Source: Hoeflea marina
GTDB lineage: Bacteria; Pseudomonadota; Alphaproteobacteria; Rhizobiales; Rhizobiaceae
NCBI RefSeq assembly: GCF_003182275.1
Contig: NZ_QGTR01000004.1
Location: 115,811-179,810 of the forward strand
Reading direction: 5' to 3'
Length of the DNA stretch: 64,000 nucleotides
Of this stretch, positions 45,045-54,854 are shown piece after piece (within the stretch, counting starts at the first letter, position 1; each line of letters begins with the position of its first letter). A model generated the notes under the pieces. That model made no database searches. It had not been told where the DNA came from and saw only the letters and a program-made list of their open reading frames with translations. A program made the position numbers and the translations under genes.

Positions 45045-46201
45045 TGACCCCACTTCCCCTCGACGGCATCCGGGTGATCGATTTCACCCAGGTCATGCTC
45101 GGCCCGTGCTGCACCCAGACCCTCGCCGATTACGGGGCGGAGGTCATCAAGATCGAAAAGGCGAAGATCGGCGATCTGTCGCGCTGGTCGCTGGGATCGG
45201 ATCCGGACGGACTCAACAATCCGGTCTTCTGCTCGCTCAATCGCAACAAGAAGAGCCTGGCGCTTGATCTCAAGCTTCCCGAAGCCCGCGATGCCGTCCT
45301 CGCGCTGATTGCCGATGCGGATGTCGTCGTCAACAACTTCCGGCCCGGCGTGATGGAGCGCATGGGATTCGGCTATGAGGATCTGAAGAAGATCAACAAG
45401 GGCCTGGTCTATGCCGTCGGTACCGGTTTCGGTCTGGAAGGCCCTTACCGTCACAAGGGCGGCCAGGACATTCTGGCCCAGGCGCTCTCGGGCGTGATGC
45501 GGCGCAAGTCGGACTCCAGCCATCCGACCTCGATCTATGCCACGCCGCTCGCGGACTATTCGGCCGGCATGCATCTGGTCCAGGGGATCCTGCTCGCGCT
45601 GCTGCAGCGCGGCAAGACCGGCGAAGGCCAGCAGGTGGCGGTCAACCTCTACAGCTCCATGATCGCCATGCAGATGCAGGAGGGCACGACCCACATGATG
45701 CGCGGCAAGGACCTCAACTGGGGCGCCTTCCCGCTGACCGGCGTGTTCGACACCACCGACGGCACGATCGTCATGGTCGGCGCCTTCAAGGCCAACCCGC
45801 TTCAGGACATCTGCAACGCCCTCGGGATCGAGGATCTCTCGGCGCAGGACCGCTACAAGGATTTCGACGCCCAGATGTCCAGGCGGCCGGAACTCCAGCG
45901 TATCTTCCGCGATGCCTTCGCAACCAACACTTCCGCCCATTGGCTCAGGCGGCTCGAGGAGGTCGATATCCTCTGCGCGCCGGTGCGCGATCTCGCCACC
46001 GCGCTCGCGGACGAACAGACCGTCATCAACCGGATGATCCTGGAGGCGGGTGAAACCGCTGCGGGTCCCGTGCGTCTCGTCGGTTCGCCGATCGACATGT
46101 CGGCCGCAACCGTGTCCGTGCGCATCCCGCCGCCATCGCTCGGACAACACAATGACGAGATCCTGGCGTCGCTGGAAGCCCGGCGCGGAGACGCGGCATG
46201 A
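45044..46201 (+). CDS. CaiB/BaiF family III CoA-transferase
   Basis: 385 aa. The N-terminus LPLDGIRVIDFTQVMLGP and the LADYGAEVIKIEK and NNFRPGVMERMGFGYE segments are classic. In the catalytic region, VAVNLYSSMIA, Ser204 occupies the place where most members have the nucleophilic Asp. Start and stop overlap both neighbours by 1-4 bases. It would transfer CoA onto the imported acid before the enoyl-CoA hydratase acts. Confidence 0.92.
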   Translation: MTPLPLDGIRVIDFTQVMLGPCCTQTLADYGAEVIKIEKAKIGDLSRWSLGSDPDGLNNPVFCSLNRNKKSLALDLKLPEARDAVLALIADADVVVNNFRPGVMERMGFGYEDLKKINKGLVYAVGTGFGLEGPYRHKGGQDILAQALSGVMRRKSDSSHPTSIYATPLADYSAGMHLVQGILLALLQRGKTGEGQQVAVNLYSSMIAMQMQEGTTHMMRGKDLNWGAFPLTGVFDTTDGTIVMVGAFKANPLQDICNALGIEDLSAQDRYKDFDAQMSRRPELQRIFRDAFATNTSAHWLRRLEEVDILCAPVRDLATALADEQTVINRMILEAGETAAGPVRLVGSPIDMSAATVSVRIPPPSLGQHNDEILASLEARRGDAA

Positions 46202-46974
46202 CGGTCGCCTTCGCCGTCGAGGACCGGGTCGCGCGGGTCACGCTCGACCGCCCGGACCGCATGAACGCCGTGGACGCCGCCACCGAGGCCGAACTCGAGT
46301 TGATCTGGCGCGAGATCGAGAGCCGCGACGACATCAGCTGCGTTGTCCTCTCCGGCGCCGGGCAGAAGGCCTTCTGCACCGGCGCCGACATGAAGGGGGG
46401 CGCCGGCAAGAGCGGTCTCGAATACTGGTCGGAAAGCCGCGAGAACGGCTTCGGCGGCCTTGCCTTCCGCCGCAGCCTCGACGTGCCGGTGATCGCGCGC
46501 GTCAACGGCTATGCGCTGGGCGGCGGCTTCGAGATGGTGCTTGGCTGCGACATCGTCATTGCCGCGGAGACCGCGAAGTTCGGCCTGCCCGAAGCCCGCG
46601 TGGGCCGCCTGCCGCTCGATGGCGGCATGGTGCTGCTGCAGCGCAAGATCCCCCACAATCTCGCCATGGGCATGATGCTCAGCGGCCGGCATTTCACGGC
46701 TGCCGAGATGCAGACCTACGGCATCGTCAATGAAACCGTGCCGCTCGAACAGCTCGACGCCGCCGTCGACCGCTGGGTTGCCGACCTCGTCGCCTGCGCT
46801 CCGCTGTCGCTGAAGGCCATCAAGCAGACGGTCAACCGCACGGCCCATCTTTCTCCGGCCGAGGCGCAGGCCCTGCGGACGCCGGCGCTGGTCCGGGCCC
46901 TCGCCAGCGAGGATTCGGTCGAGGGCGTCGCCGCCTTCCGGGAGAAGCGCGCGCCGATTTGGCGGGGCCGCTGA
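46198..46974 (+). CDS. Enoyl-CoA hydratase/isomerase family protein
   Basis: 258 aa. Oxyanion-hole elements are AFCTGADMKGG at about 60 and NGYALGGGFEM at about 105; the acid region is FGLPEARVGRLPLDGGM. ATGA overlap with the CoA-transferase indicates coupled translation. It hydrates or isomerises the CoA ester of this pathway. Confidence 0.93.
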   Translation: MTVAFAVEDRVARVTLDRPDRMNAVDAATEAELELIWREIESRDDISCVVLSGAGQKAFCTGADMKGGAGKSGLEYWSESRENGFGGLAFRRSLDVPVIARVNGYALGGGFEMVLGCDIVIAAETAKFGLPEARVGRLPLDGGMVLLQRKIPHNLAMGMMLSGRHFTAAEMQTYGIVNETVPLEQLDAAVDRWVADLVACAPLSLKAIKQTVNRTAHLSPAEAQALRTPALVRALASEDSVEGVAAFREKRAPIWRGR

Positions 46975-47009
46975 ACATGCTATGCATCAGCGGTCACCGG
47001 AGGCCGTAG

Positions 47010-47933
47010 ATGCACGCCAGCATACTGAAGTATTTCGTCGAGGTGGCCCGCGCCGGATCCATCCGCAAGGCATCCGAAGAGCTGCACGTGGCGACCTCCG
47101 CGGTCAGCCGCCAGATCCGGAAACTGGAGGATGAGCTTGGAACTCCGCTGTTCGAGCGCTTCTCCGACGGTCTTCGCCTGACTTCGGCGGGAAAAGTGGT
47201 GCTGCGCCACGCCAAGGAGACCATCCATCACTACGAGATCATGAAATCGGATCTCGGCGACCTGAAGGGCAAGAAGACCGGCCGGGTCCATATCGCCTGC
47301 CTCGACAGCCTCACCGTGCAGTTCCTGCCCGAATTCGTCTCCGCCTTCCACAGGAAGAACCCCGCGGTGGATTTCCGCATCCGGGCCGACAATTTCAACA
47401 ACATCTTTCGTTTCGTCGCCGATGGCGACTGCGATATCGGCGTCACCTTCGACCTGGCGCGCCCGCACGACATCAAGCTGGTGCACGGCGTGCGCATGCC
47501 GTTGATGGTGATCGTCGCGCCGCATCATCCCCTCGCCCGGCAGAAGAGCGTGACGCTGCAGGAATGCGCCCAGTTCAAGATGCTGCTGCAGCTCGACAAC
47601 GAGGTGATGAGTTCGATGATCGCCTTCGAACTGGCCTCGCTCGACCGCGTCGGGCGCACGCTGGTCGCCACCAACAACCAGATGATGCTCAAGCCGCTGA
47701 TCGTGGCGGGCGAAGGGGTCGCTTTCTTCACGCCGCTGGGTCTGCTGGAAGAGCTCAAGTCGGGTGAGGTCGTGGCCTTGCCGATCGCGGGATCGCGGCT
47801 GCAGGATCTGGAAGTCGGTGTCGTGGCCCCCCGCCATCGCCAGCTTTCCCGCGCCACCGAGGCCGTGGTGGAGGGCATGAGCATCGAGCTGGAGAAATAC
47901 AGCAAGCGCATCGAAGAGGTGATCAGCCGGTGA
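47010..47933 (+). CDS. LysR-family transcriptional regulator
   Basis: 307 aa. Winged helix-turn-helix at residues 1-60 (LKYFVEVARAGSIRKASEELHVATSAVSRQIR), effector domain from about 90. The ATG has GGAGG seven bases upstream. Its stop overlaps the amidohydrolase GTG, so it is embedded in the operon and may act on the palindrome at 40832-40846. Confidence 0.93.
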   Translation: MHASILKYFVEVARAGSIRKASEELHVATSAVSRQIRKLEDELGTPLFERFSDGLRLTSAGKVVLRHAKETIHHYEIMKSDLGDLKGKKTGRVHIACLDSLTVQFLPEFVSAFHRKNPAVDFRIRADNFNNIFRFVADGDCDIGVTFDLARPHDIKLVHGVRMPLMVIVAPHHPLARQKSVTLQECAQFKMLLQLDNEVMSSMIAFELASLDRVGRTLVATNNQMMLKPLIVAGEGVAFFTPLGLLEELKSGEVVALPIAGSRLQDLEVGVVAPRHRQLSRATEAVVEGMSIELEKYSKRIEEVISR

Positions 47934-49333
47934 CCAGCGACACGGAGATCCGGTTTCTGGGCCGGCCCGGACATGGAAAGGCCGAACGCGGCGCCCTGGC
48001 GCGCGCGGCGCTCGCCGCTCGCGGGCTGCCGGCGGAGCTGCGTCCGGGAGCCCTGGTGCTGCCGAGCCCGGTCAACGCCCATGATCACGGCTACGGCATC
48101 AGGCTCCTGGATTTCGGCAGCGTCGACGACGCGCTGGAGGTTTGGATCCCGACCATGCGGCTCAGACCACGCACCGATGCCTATCTCGAAGCCCTGGTGG
48201 CCTTCGGGCGGCTGGCGCTCACCGGTGTCGGCGCGACGATGCATTGCCACAACTCGCTCAACGCGGGCCGACTGGTCGATGAGGCTCTGGAGGTGATCCG
48301 CGCCGCCCGCGAAGTCGGCATCCGCCTGGCCCTCTCCTGTCCCCTGCTGGACCATGATCCATGGGCCTATGGCGGCGGTCCGGAACGTCTGCGCCCCTTC
48401 ATGGCGGCGGACGACTGGAATGCCCTTTCGCAGAGCGCGCCGCGCTATGCCCCGATTGCCGATCAGATCGCCGCCGTCGAGGCGATCGCCCATGCCAACG
48501 ACAACCCGCTGGCCGATGTTCAGTATGGTCCCATCGGCCCGCAATGGTGCTCGGATGCATTGCTCGAAGCCATTGCCGAGGCCTCGTCGCACCACGACCG
48601 CCGCATCCACATGCACCTGCTGGAGAGTCCGAGGCAGCGGGCCTGGCTCGATCGCCGCTTTCCGCAAGGCGTGGTGCGCCACCTCGACGCGATCGGCTTC
48701 CTGTCCCCAAGGCTCGCCGTCGCCCATGGCGTGCAGCTCAGGCCGGACGAATATGAGCTGCTCGCTGAACGCGGCGTGCGGCTGGTGTCCAATGCCTCCG
48801 CCAATCTCCGTCTGCGCTCGGGCATCGCGCCGCTCGCCGCGGCGGCAGGGCGCGGGCTTCGCTTCGCTGTGGGTCTCGACGGCAGCGCGCTTGACGATGA
48901 CCAGGATCTCTGGCGGGAGATGCGGCTGCTCTATCTGATGCATGGGGGCCGCGGTCTGGAGCGCGATTTCACCGCGGCCGACCTCTTCGACGCTGCAATC
49001 GCCACCGGGGCCGGCGTCATCGGCGCACCTGCCGGTGAGGACTTCACCGTCATCGACTATGCCGCGCTCATCGCCGACAGCCTGTTCGATGACCTCGACG
49101 AGGCGGAGGTGCTGCTGGCGCGCATGTCCGCCGCCCACGCCTCCGGCCTGCATGTGAACGGACGCGAGATCATGCGCGACGGCAGGCTCACGCAGGTGGA
49201 TTTCCCGGCGGCAAGGGCCGAGCTGCTGGCGCAGGCCAGAGCCGACCTGCCGAGGCTCGAAATCGAACGACGCAATGTCAGGCTGCTGTCGGCGGCGACA
49301 CGGCGCTATTACGAGAGCTGGCCTGCCGCGTGA
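47930..49333 (+). CDS. Amidohydrolase-superfamily metal-dependent hydrolase
   Basis: 467 aa from a GTG that overlaps the LysR stop (GTGA). Metal ligands of the cytosine-deaminase/TrzN type are visible: NAHDHG (HxH) near residue 50, HMHLLES in the middle, the AHGVQL histidine and the acid in GLDGSALDDD. It would deaminate or hydrolyse a cyclic or amide compound. Its last 25 bases overlap a convergent ferredoxin gene. Confidence 0.9.
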   Translation: MTSDTEIRFLGRPGHGKAERGALARAALAARGLPAELRPGALVLPSPVNAHDHGYGIRLLDFGSVDDALEVWIPTMRLRPRTDAYLEALVAFGRLALTGVGATMHCHNSLNAGRLVDEALEVIRAAREVGIRLALSCPLLDHDPWAYGGGPERLRPFMAADDWNALSQSAPRYAPIADQIAAVEAIAHANDNPLADVQYGPIGPQWCSDALLEAIAEASSHHDRRIHMHLLESPRQRAWLDRRFPQGVVRHLDAIGFLSPRLAVAHGVQLRPDEYELLAERGVRLVSNASANLRLRSGIAPLAAAAGRGLRFAVGLDGSALDDDQDLWREMRLLYLMHGGRGLERDFTAADLFDAAIATGAGVIGAPAGEDFTVIDYAALIADSLFDDLDEAEVLLARMSAAHASGLHVNGREIMRDGRLTQVDFPAARAELLAQARADLPRLEIERRNVRLLSAATRRYYESWPAA

Positions 49334-49659
49334 GCCGGCACGGGCACGGCCGCCACCAGCGGATGGTCGATGTCGCGTGATCGGCTGAGGTCCCAGCTGC
49401 CCGGCGAGCCCAGACCGGTAACCGCCGGCCCGAAATACTCCCGGTTGACGGGAATGAACAGGGCCTGGGCTTCCGTGGCGTTTTCGTCATAGACGATCGC
49501 GTCCACCGGGCAGATCGACAGGCACAGTCCGCAATTGATGCATTCGTCGGGATGAATGTAGTACATGCGCCCGCCCTCGTAGATGCAATCGACCGGACAG
49601 GCCGCCGTGCAGGCGCCGTCCTTGATGTCGATGCAAGGGGTGGTGATGATATAGGCCAT
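49309..49659 (-). CDS. 7Fe (3Fe-4S/4Fe-4S) ferredoxin with C-terminal extension
   Basis: 116 aa from ATG 49659. The first cluster has C-x7-C-x3-C-P (Cys9, 17, 21), the pattern of a 3Fe-4S centre, and the second is CINCGLCLSICP. The fold is like bacterial seven-iron ferredoxins (YIHPDECINCG). A 40-residue tail follows the cluster part. It is convergent with the amidohydrolase and the two overlap by 25 bases. It may pass electrons to the FAD oxidoreductase nearby, but no partner is proven. Confidence 0.93.
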   Translation of the reverse strand: MAYIITTPCIDIKDGACTAACPVDCIYEGGRMYYIHPDECINCGLCLSICPVDAIVYDENATEAQALFIPVNREYFGPAVTGLGSPGSWDLSRSRDIDHPLVAAVPVPAHAAGQLS

Positions 49660-49773
49660 GGATCGCCCGCCGTTGAAATTCGCCGCCAGCATCCCAGACG
49701 CAGGCGTTGCTGAGAAGCGCTGATTTTCGTTGTCGGCGTTCGACTTTCGGCAACGGCAAGCAACATACGCCAG

Positions 49774-50634
49774 TCAGGCGCGCAGCACCATCTCCAGCAG
49801 GAAGTCCAGCGCCCTGGGACGGCTGGAAACGCTGTGGCGCAGGAAGACCAGATCGCGGGCATAGTCCGCCGCGTCGGGGACGGGCACCAGGTGGAAACCG
49901 TCTGCCACCAGCCCCTGCCAGTGCGGCACGAGCGCGTTGCCGAGGCCGTTTCGGACCATCAGCGCAATGGTTTCCAGCGCATCGAGGTCGAACCGCACCT
50001 CGGGAAACAGGCCGGCCCTTGTCATGTAGTCCGCCGCCAGCCGCCCGCCCCAGGAGGACGGGTCGTAGCGGATGAAGGATTGGCGCGCGATCCGCTCCCC
50101 CACGCCCTCGCCCGAAAGCGGCTCGCGTGTCATCAGCATCAGTGGCTCGCGGCGAAACAGACTGGCCTTCAACCCTTTCGGCAGCGCGAAGGGAGGTGCC
50201 ACCAGGATCGCCGCGTCCAGCGCGCCGCATGCCAGTTGCTCGTAGAGATGCAGCGACGACCCCGGCACGAGTTGCAATCCGAGCTTCGGCGCCCGGCGGG
50301 CGGTCTCATCGAGCAATTGCGGCACCGCGCCCGTCAGCACCGTGGAGATGGCGCCGAGCCGGATCTCGCCGGCGATGTCGCCGCCCGCGACATCATCCTG
50401 GAGGAAGGCTGCCTCGCGGATCAGGTGCCGCGCCCGCGGCAGGAGCGCGAGGCAGGCCTCCGTCGGACGGGCCGAATGGGCCCCCCGCGCCAGCAGCGTG
50501 CAGCGGAGATTGCGCTCGAGCGCCTGGATGCGCTGGCTGACAGCCGCCGCTGTCAGGCCCTCGCGCCGCGCAGCCGCGGCGATCGAGCCCGCATCGACCA
50601 CGGCCACGAGGCTCTCCAGGAATCGGATATCCAC
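49774..50634 (-). CDS. LysR-family transcriptional regulator
   Basis: 286 aa from a GTG at 50634, with AAGGA six bases upstream. Helix-turn-helix at residues 1-60 (FLESLVAVVDAGSIAAAARREGLTAAAVSQRIQ). It is divergent from the VOC-domain gene, with a 130-base AT-rich gap that includes A- and T-runs around 50660-50685, and probably controls that gene. Confidence 0.92.
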   Translation of the reverse strand: MDIRFLESLVAVVDAGSIAAAARREGLTAAAVSQRIQALERNLRCTLLARGAHSARPTEACLALLPRARHLIREAAFLQDDVAGGDIAGEIRLGAISTVLTGAVPQLLDETARRAPKLGLQLVPGSSLHLYEQLACGALDAAILVAPPFALPKGLKASLFRREPLMLMTREPLSGEGVGERIARQSFIRYDPSSWGGRLAADYMTRAGLFPEVRFDLDALETIALMVRNGLGNALVPHWQGLVADGFHLVPVPDAADYARDLVFLRHSVSSRPRALDFLLEMVLRA

Positions 50635-50764
50635 AAGATTTCCTTATGCTCAGAAGTAAAAAAGACCTGTTTTTCTTTAGGGTATATCGCGCTACCAGAA
50701 GGTCAACCTGCCTCGCCAGCGAATTCGCTCCGAACGCAGCCCTGCAATCACTGAGGACGTCACG

Positions 50765-51178
50765 ATGAAATCGCTTTTCCACCTCGCCTACCACGTCACC
50801 GATCTGGACGAGGCCCGCCGGTTCTATGGCGACGTGCTCGGCTGTGCCGAGGGCCGCAGCACCGACACGTGGGTGGATTTCGATTTCTTCGGCCACCAGA
50901 TCTCGCTGCATCTGGGTCAGCCGTTTGCGGTCACCCGCACCGGCAAGGTCGGCGATCACATGGTGATGATGCCGCATCTCGGAGTGGTCCTGCCCCTCGA
51001 CGCCTGGCTGGAGCTGTCCGGGCGGCTCGAGGACCGCGGCATCGCCTTCGATATCCCGCCCGTCATCCGGTTTGCCGGCGAACCCGGCGAGCAGCGCACG
51101 ATGTTTTTCTTCGATCCCAGCGGCAACCCGATCGAAGTCAAGGGATTCAAGGATTTCGACAGCGTCTTCGCCCACTGA
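50765..51178 (+). CDS. VOC-superfamily protein (glyoxalase/extradiol dioxygenase fold)
   Basis: 137 aa, a single VOC unit. AYHVTDLDEARRFYGDVLGC starts the first beta-alpha-beta-beta-beta module, HQISLHLG gives a candidate metal histidine, and FFFDPSGNPIEVKG carries the C-terminal metal Glu. Enzyme type cannot be read from a single unit. It is divergent from the LysR gene and convergent with the zinc alcohol dehydrogenase. Confidence 0.92.
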   Translation: MKSLFHLAYHVTDLDEARRFYGDVLGCAEGRSTDTWVDFDFFGHQISLHLGQPFAVTRTGKVGDHMVMMPHLGVVLPLDAWLELSGRLEDRGIAFDIPPVIRFAGEPGEQRTMFFFDPSGNPIEVKGFKDFDSVFAH

Positions 51179-51225
51179 GACCGCTGGCCCGACCGCGCGG
51201 CGCCTCTGCGCGCCGCCGGGCCGGG

Positions 51226-52269
51226 TCAGACGAAACGGTCGATGATGCGGATACCGGTGTCCTGGGCCGTATCCATCGCCATCAGCGCCGGAACTGCGTC
51301 TGACAGGCTCAGCGATTGGCCGATAAGCCTCTGCGGAGAGAGTCGTCCCGACAGGATCATGTCGAGCATGGCATCGTAGCGCCACGCCTGCATGCCATGG
51401 CTGCCGTAGATTTCGAGTTCATGCGCGATCACCTTGCCCATCGGGATGACCGGATTGCCATGCTCGCCCAGCATCAGCCCCACCTGCACGTGGCGGCCGC
51501 GGCGGCGCAGATTGGCGATCGAGTTGAAACACGTGTCGCGATGGCCGAGCGCGTCGATCGACAGATGCGCGCCGCCGTCGGTGAGGTCACGGACCGCCGC
51601 CACCACGTCGGCGACCTCGCGGCTGTTGATGGTCAGCGCCGCGCCCATGCGGCGGGCCTCCTCGAGCTTGGCGTGGGAAATGTCGATCGCCACCACATTG
51701 GCGCCGAGCGCGGCACCGATCATGATCGCCGACAGGCCGACGCCGCCGCAGCCGTGCACCGCCATCCACTCGCCGCCCCTCACCCGGCCCTGGTCGACCA
51801 CGGCGCGGAACGAGGTGGCGAAGCGGCAGCCAAGGCTGGCCGCGGTGGCATGGTCGATCGAGTCCGGCAGACGCACGATGTTCTGGTCGGCATAGTCGAT
51901 GGCGACATATTCCGCGAACGAGCCCCAGTGGGTGAAGCCAGGCTGGAATTGCGCCTCGCAGACCTGCTGGTTGCCGGAATGGCACTCGCCGCAACGGCCG
52001 CAGCCGGAGACGAAGGGCACGGTCACCCGGTCGCCGACGCGATGGTTGCGGACGTCGCGGCCGACGGCGGCGATGGTGCCTGCGAATTCGTGGCCCGGCA
52101 CATGTGGCAGATGAATGTCGTCGTCATGGCCCTTCCAGCCGTGCCAGTCACTGCGGCAGAGTCCGGTGGCCTTGACCTCGATCACCACGGCCGAGTGTCC
52201 CGGCGACGGATCGGGAACGTCGCGCACCTCGGGGGGCTCCCCGAAACGTTCGTAGTACATGGCCTTCAT
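51226..52269 (-). CDS. Zinc-dependent alcohol dehydrogenase (MDR family)
   Basis: 347 aa. Catalytic zinc ligands are Cys in [11 protein letters not shown] and His in HVPGHEFAG; the structural zinc has four Cys in [15 protein letters not shown]. The NAD(P) motif is [18 protein letters not shown] precedes the ATG. It is downstream of the CocE/NonD gene on the same strand with a 54-base gap, so they may form an operon. Confidence 0.94.
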   Translation of the reverse strand: MKAMYYERFGEPPEVRDVPDPSPGHSAVVIEVKATGLCRSDWHGWKGHDDDIHLPHVPGHEFAGTIAAVGRDVRNHRVGDRVTVPFVSGCGRCGECHSGNQQVCEAQFQPGFTHWGSFAEYVAIDYADQNIVRLPDSIDHATAASLGCRFATSFRAVVDQGRVRGGEWMAVHGCGGVGLSAIMIGAALGANVVAIDISHAKLEEARRMGAALTINSREVADVVAAVRDLTDGGAHLSIDALGHRDTCFNSIANLRRRGRHVQVGLMLGEHGNPVIPMGKVIAHELEIYGSHGMQAWRYDAMLDMILSGRLSPQRLIGQSLSLSDAVPALMAMDTAQDTGIRIIDRFV

Positions 52270-52323
52270 GGCGATCTCTCCTGTGTCGACGCGGCGACCG
52301 CATCCATCGACGCCCGCGGCGCC

Positions 52324-54321
52324 CTACATGAAGTCCCGTGCGACGGTCCTGTCAAACAGCTTGCGGAAGACTTCTTGCTCGCCCTCGAACGCCACCACGG
52401 ACGCCGCGATCACCCAGTGGGTGGCGGTGCAGGCAATCGTGGCGGTGCTGACCGTGCGCACCGACCAGCCCTCGCGCGCCATGTCGCAGGTCCAGATCGA
52501 TGTTCCCGTCATCGAGGTCGGATCATCGAGCGAGATCGACCAGACCTCGTCGCGGACCTGCCGGGTGGACAGGCCCGTGCCGGGGCGCTCGGACAGGCCG
52601 GTGTCCTCGTAGATGGCGTAGCTGGTGGCGTTGCGCGACAGATCGCGCAGCACCTGGCGCTGCGTCTCGCCGGGCGAATGCTGGACATAGACCGGCAGCG
52701 GGTTCGGATTGTCCGGTTGTTTCATCTCGATGGCGTCGTGCGCGCCGAGTTTCGGCAGGCCAAGCCGCACGGTTGCGGTGTCGATGGTGACACCGGGATC
52801 GCCCGGCGCCGGCAGCACCATCGGCCAGTAGGCGGTCGACAGCGACAGCCGGATGCGATGGCCGGGCCGGAAGCGATAGCCGCAGGCATCGAGCAGCACC
52901 GTCACCTCGACCTTGCCGTCCGGCATCGGCTTCGGGTCGCCGTTGCCGTCGCGATGCGCCAGGTTGAGCACCCCGAAGCTCACCCGCGTCGCGGTGCCGT
53001 CGGGATGCACGTCGACGATCCGGGCACAGAGATTGGCCCAGTCATCGGTGCAGGACAGTTGCAGCGACAATGTCGGCTGACCGAGAAATTCGTGCGCGTC
53101 ATCAAGCGGCGCGGTCTCGAAGCACAGCGATCCGGCGTCGTCGCCGCGCTGGTCGATGGCCATTTCCACGTCGGGCTTGAGCGTGAACCACTCGCCGGAC
53201 GCGGTTCCGGTGTCGAGCGGCGAGCGGAGATGGATGTCGCACTCCGCTCCGGACGTCGCTGCGGGACCTTCGGCCAGACGGCCATGGACATCGATGCCGA
53301 ACTCCAGCATCTCCGGCGAAGTCCACCTGTCCTTGGCGATCCAGCGGCCGGGGTCGAACTCACGCCTTGGCGCCGGCCGCATCCCGTCGAGGATATAGGC
53401 GCGAACCTGCGGCAGGGCCTCGACGCCGTTCGGCTCGTCGCGCAGCCAGCGGTTCCACCAGCCGATCGCCTCGCCGAGAAAATCGGCGCGCGGCTTGGGA
53501 AAGGCGAAATGCGGATATTTGTGCACCCAGGGCCCGATCAGCGCCCTGGCCTTGTCGCCCAGCCCCTCGACGGCCTTCAGCGGCGTGCTGCGATAGCCGT
53601 CGGCCCAACCGGCGATCACCAGCGCCGGGATCTTGAAGCCACCAAAATCCTCGCAGATCGAGCCGTGCTTCCAGAAGCCGTCGCGTCGCTGGTGCTCGAG
53701 CCATTCTTCCATGAAGAAGGGCTCGCCCTCGAGCCGCTCGAGCCACATCTCGCGCCAGCGCTCGCCGACCAGCGCCGGGTCCGGGGAGCGCGACTGGTAG
53801 GCGAGCATGGTCGCCGCCCACGACAGCTGCGCCGAGAGATGGCAACCGTTCTTGTAGTGGATGTCGTCATTGTAGCGGTCGACGGTGGAGGCGATCGAGA
53901 TCACCGCCTTCAGCGCAGGCGGGTTCAGCGCCGCCACCTGCAGGCAGTTGAAGCCGCCCCAAGAGATGCCCATCATGCCGACCGAGCCGTTCGACCAGGG
54001 CTGCGCCGCGATCCAGGCGATCAGTTCGCAGGCGTTCGCCAGCTCCAGCTCGGTGTATTCGCCGTCGATGATCCCATCGGATTCGCCCGAGCCGCGGATG
54101 TCGACCCGCACGCCGGCGATCCCGGCTGCCGCGAAGGCGGGATAGGTGGAATCATCGCGCGGGCTGGTGCCGTCGCGCTTGCGGTAGGGCAGGAATTCGA
54201 ACACCGCCGGCACCGGATCGGCCTCGGCATTGTCCGGCATCCAGATCCGCGCCGCCAGCCGCGTGCCATCGGCAAGCCGGATCCACTGGTTTTCGATGAG
54301 GGTGAAGGGGCGGGGGCTCAT
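52324..54321 (-). CDS. CocE/NonD family hydrolase (S15-like, X-Pro dipeptidyl-peptidase fold)
   Basis: 665 aa. The alpha/beta catalytic domain has the Ser elbow GMMGISWGGFN at about residue 120, preceded by GVRVDIRGSGES. The C-terminal jelly-roll domain typical of cocaine esterase and glutaryl-7-ACA acylase covers about 420-640 (PGHRIRLSLSTAYWP). It hydrolyses an ester or amide. No signal peptide. Confidence 0.93.
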   Translation of the reverse strand: MSPRPFTLIENQWIRLADGTRLAARIWMPDNAEADPVPAVFEFLPYRKRDGTSPRDDSTYPAFAAAGIAGVRVDIRGSGESDGIIDGEYTELELANACELIAWIAAQPWSNGSVGMMGISWGGFNCLQVAALNPPALKAVISIASTVDRYNDDIHYKNGCHLSAQLSWAATMLAYQSRSPDPALVGERWREMWLERLEGEPFFMEEWLEHQRRDGFWKHGSICEDFGGFKIPALVIAGWADGYRSTPLKAVEGLGDKARALIGPWVHKYPHFAFPKPRADFLGEAIGWWNRWLRDEPNGVEALPQVRAYILDGMRPAPRREFDPGRWIAKDRWTSPEMLEFGIDVHGRLAEGPAATSGAECDIHLRSPLDTGTASGEWFTLKPDVEMAIDQRGDDAGSLCFETAPLDDAHEFLGQPTLSLQLSCTDDWANLCARIVDVHPDGTATRVSFGVLNLAHRDGNGDPKPMPDGKVEVTVLLDACGYRFRPGHRIRLSLSTAYWPMVLPAPGDPGVTIDTATVRLGLPKLGAHDAIEMKQPDNPNPLPVYVQHSPGETQRQVLRDLSRNATSYAIYEDTGLSERPGTGLSTRQVRDEVWSISLDDPTSMTGTSIWTCDMAREGWSVRTVSTATIACTATHWVIAASVVAFEGEQEVFRKLFDRTVARDFM

Positions 54322-54407
54322 GATGGTTCCGATATGTGGTTATTGGATGCGATCGAAGATGAAGATAGCGGGGATAAGCTGTCGGAGTACGACTTTTCAG
54401 AGTGACG

Positions 54408-54854
54408 TCATCTTTCGGGCAGCGAGAGATACGGATTGAAGCACGGGGCATCCAGTATCTCGAAATGCCGGACATTGCGTGTGACCACTGTAAAGCCATG
54501 GGCGATCGCCGTTGCGGCGATGGCGGCGTCTTCATATCCTGGATCCCAACCGCGGCCATAAGCACGGTCCAGCAAGCGACCGGTCAGCCCCGCAGCTTCC
54601 ACCTCCAGCGACAGCATGCGGTCGGCATAGAGATGGGTGATGCCGGCCAGCCATTGCGTCAACGCTTGCGCCTTGCGTGAAGCACCTTGGCGCGTTGCCT
54701 TGGCGATCCCTAATTCCAGTTCGGAAAGGGAAACGACCGACAGAAAGAGTTGCGACGACTCTGCCTCAATCCAATCCTGGGCGGCGCGCTCGTTCAGTGT
54801 CTGAACAGGCTTCGGCGACAAGACCGAAAGAATGTTCGTGTCGAGCAAATACAT
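54408..54854 (-). CDS. VapC-type PIN-domain toxin
   Basis: 148 aa. PIN acidic residues are visible at Asp5 (LLDTN), Glu45 (SELELG) and Asp109 (YEDAAIAATA); the TRNVRHF motif has His where some members have a fourth Asp. These toxins are endoribonucleases. Its ATG directly follows the antitoxin stop with a one-base overlap. Intact and probably active. Confidence 0.93.
   Translation of the reverse strand: MYLLDTNILSVLSPKPVQTLNERAAQDWIEAESSQLFLSVVSLSELELGIAKATRQGASRKAQALTQWLAGITHLYADRMLSLEVEAAGLTGRLLDRAYGRGWDPGYEDAAIAATAIAHGFTVVTRNVRHFEILDAPCFNPYLSLPER

Noticed and set aside
51316-54405. A 1029-codon rightward open frame opposite the zinc alcohol dehydrogenase and CocE/NonD genes
   Set aside because: It is antisense to two clear enzymes, is rich in Arg, His and Asp, spans their intergenic gap without any signal, and shows no domain.
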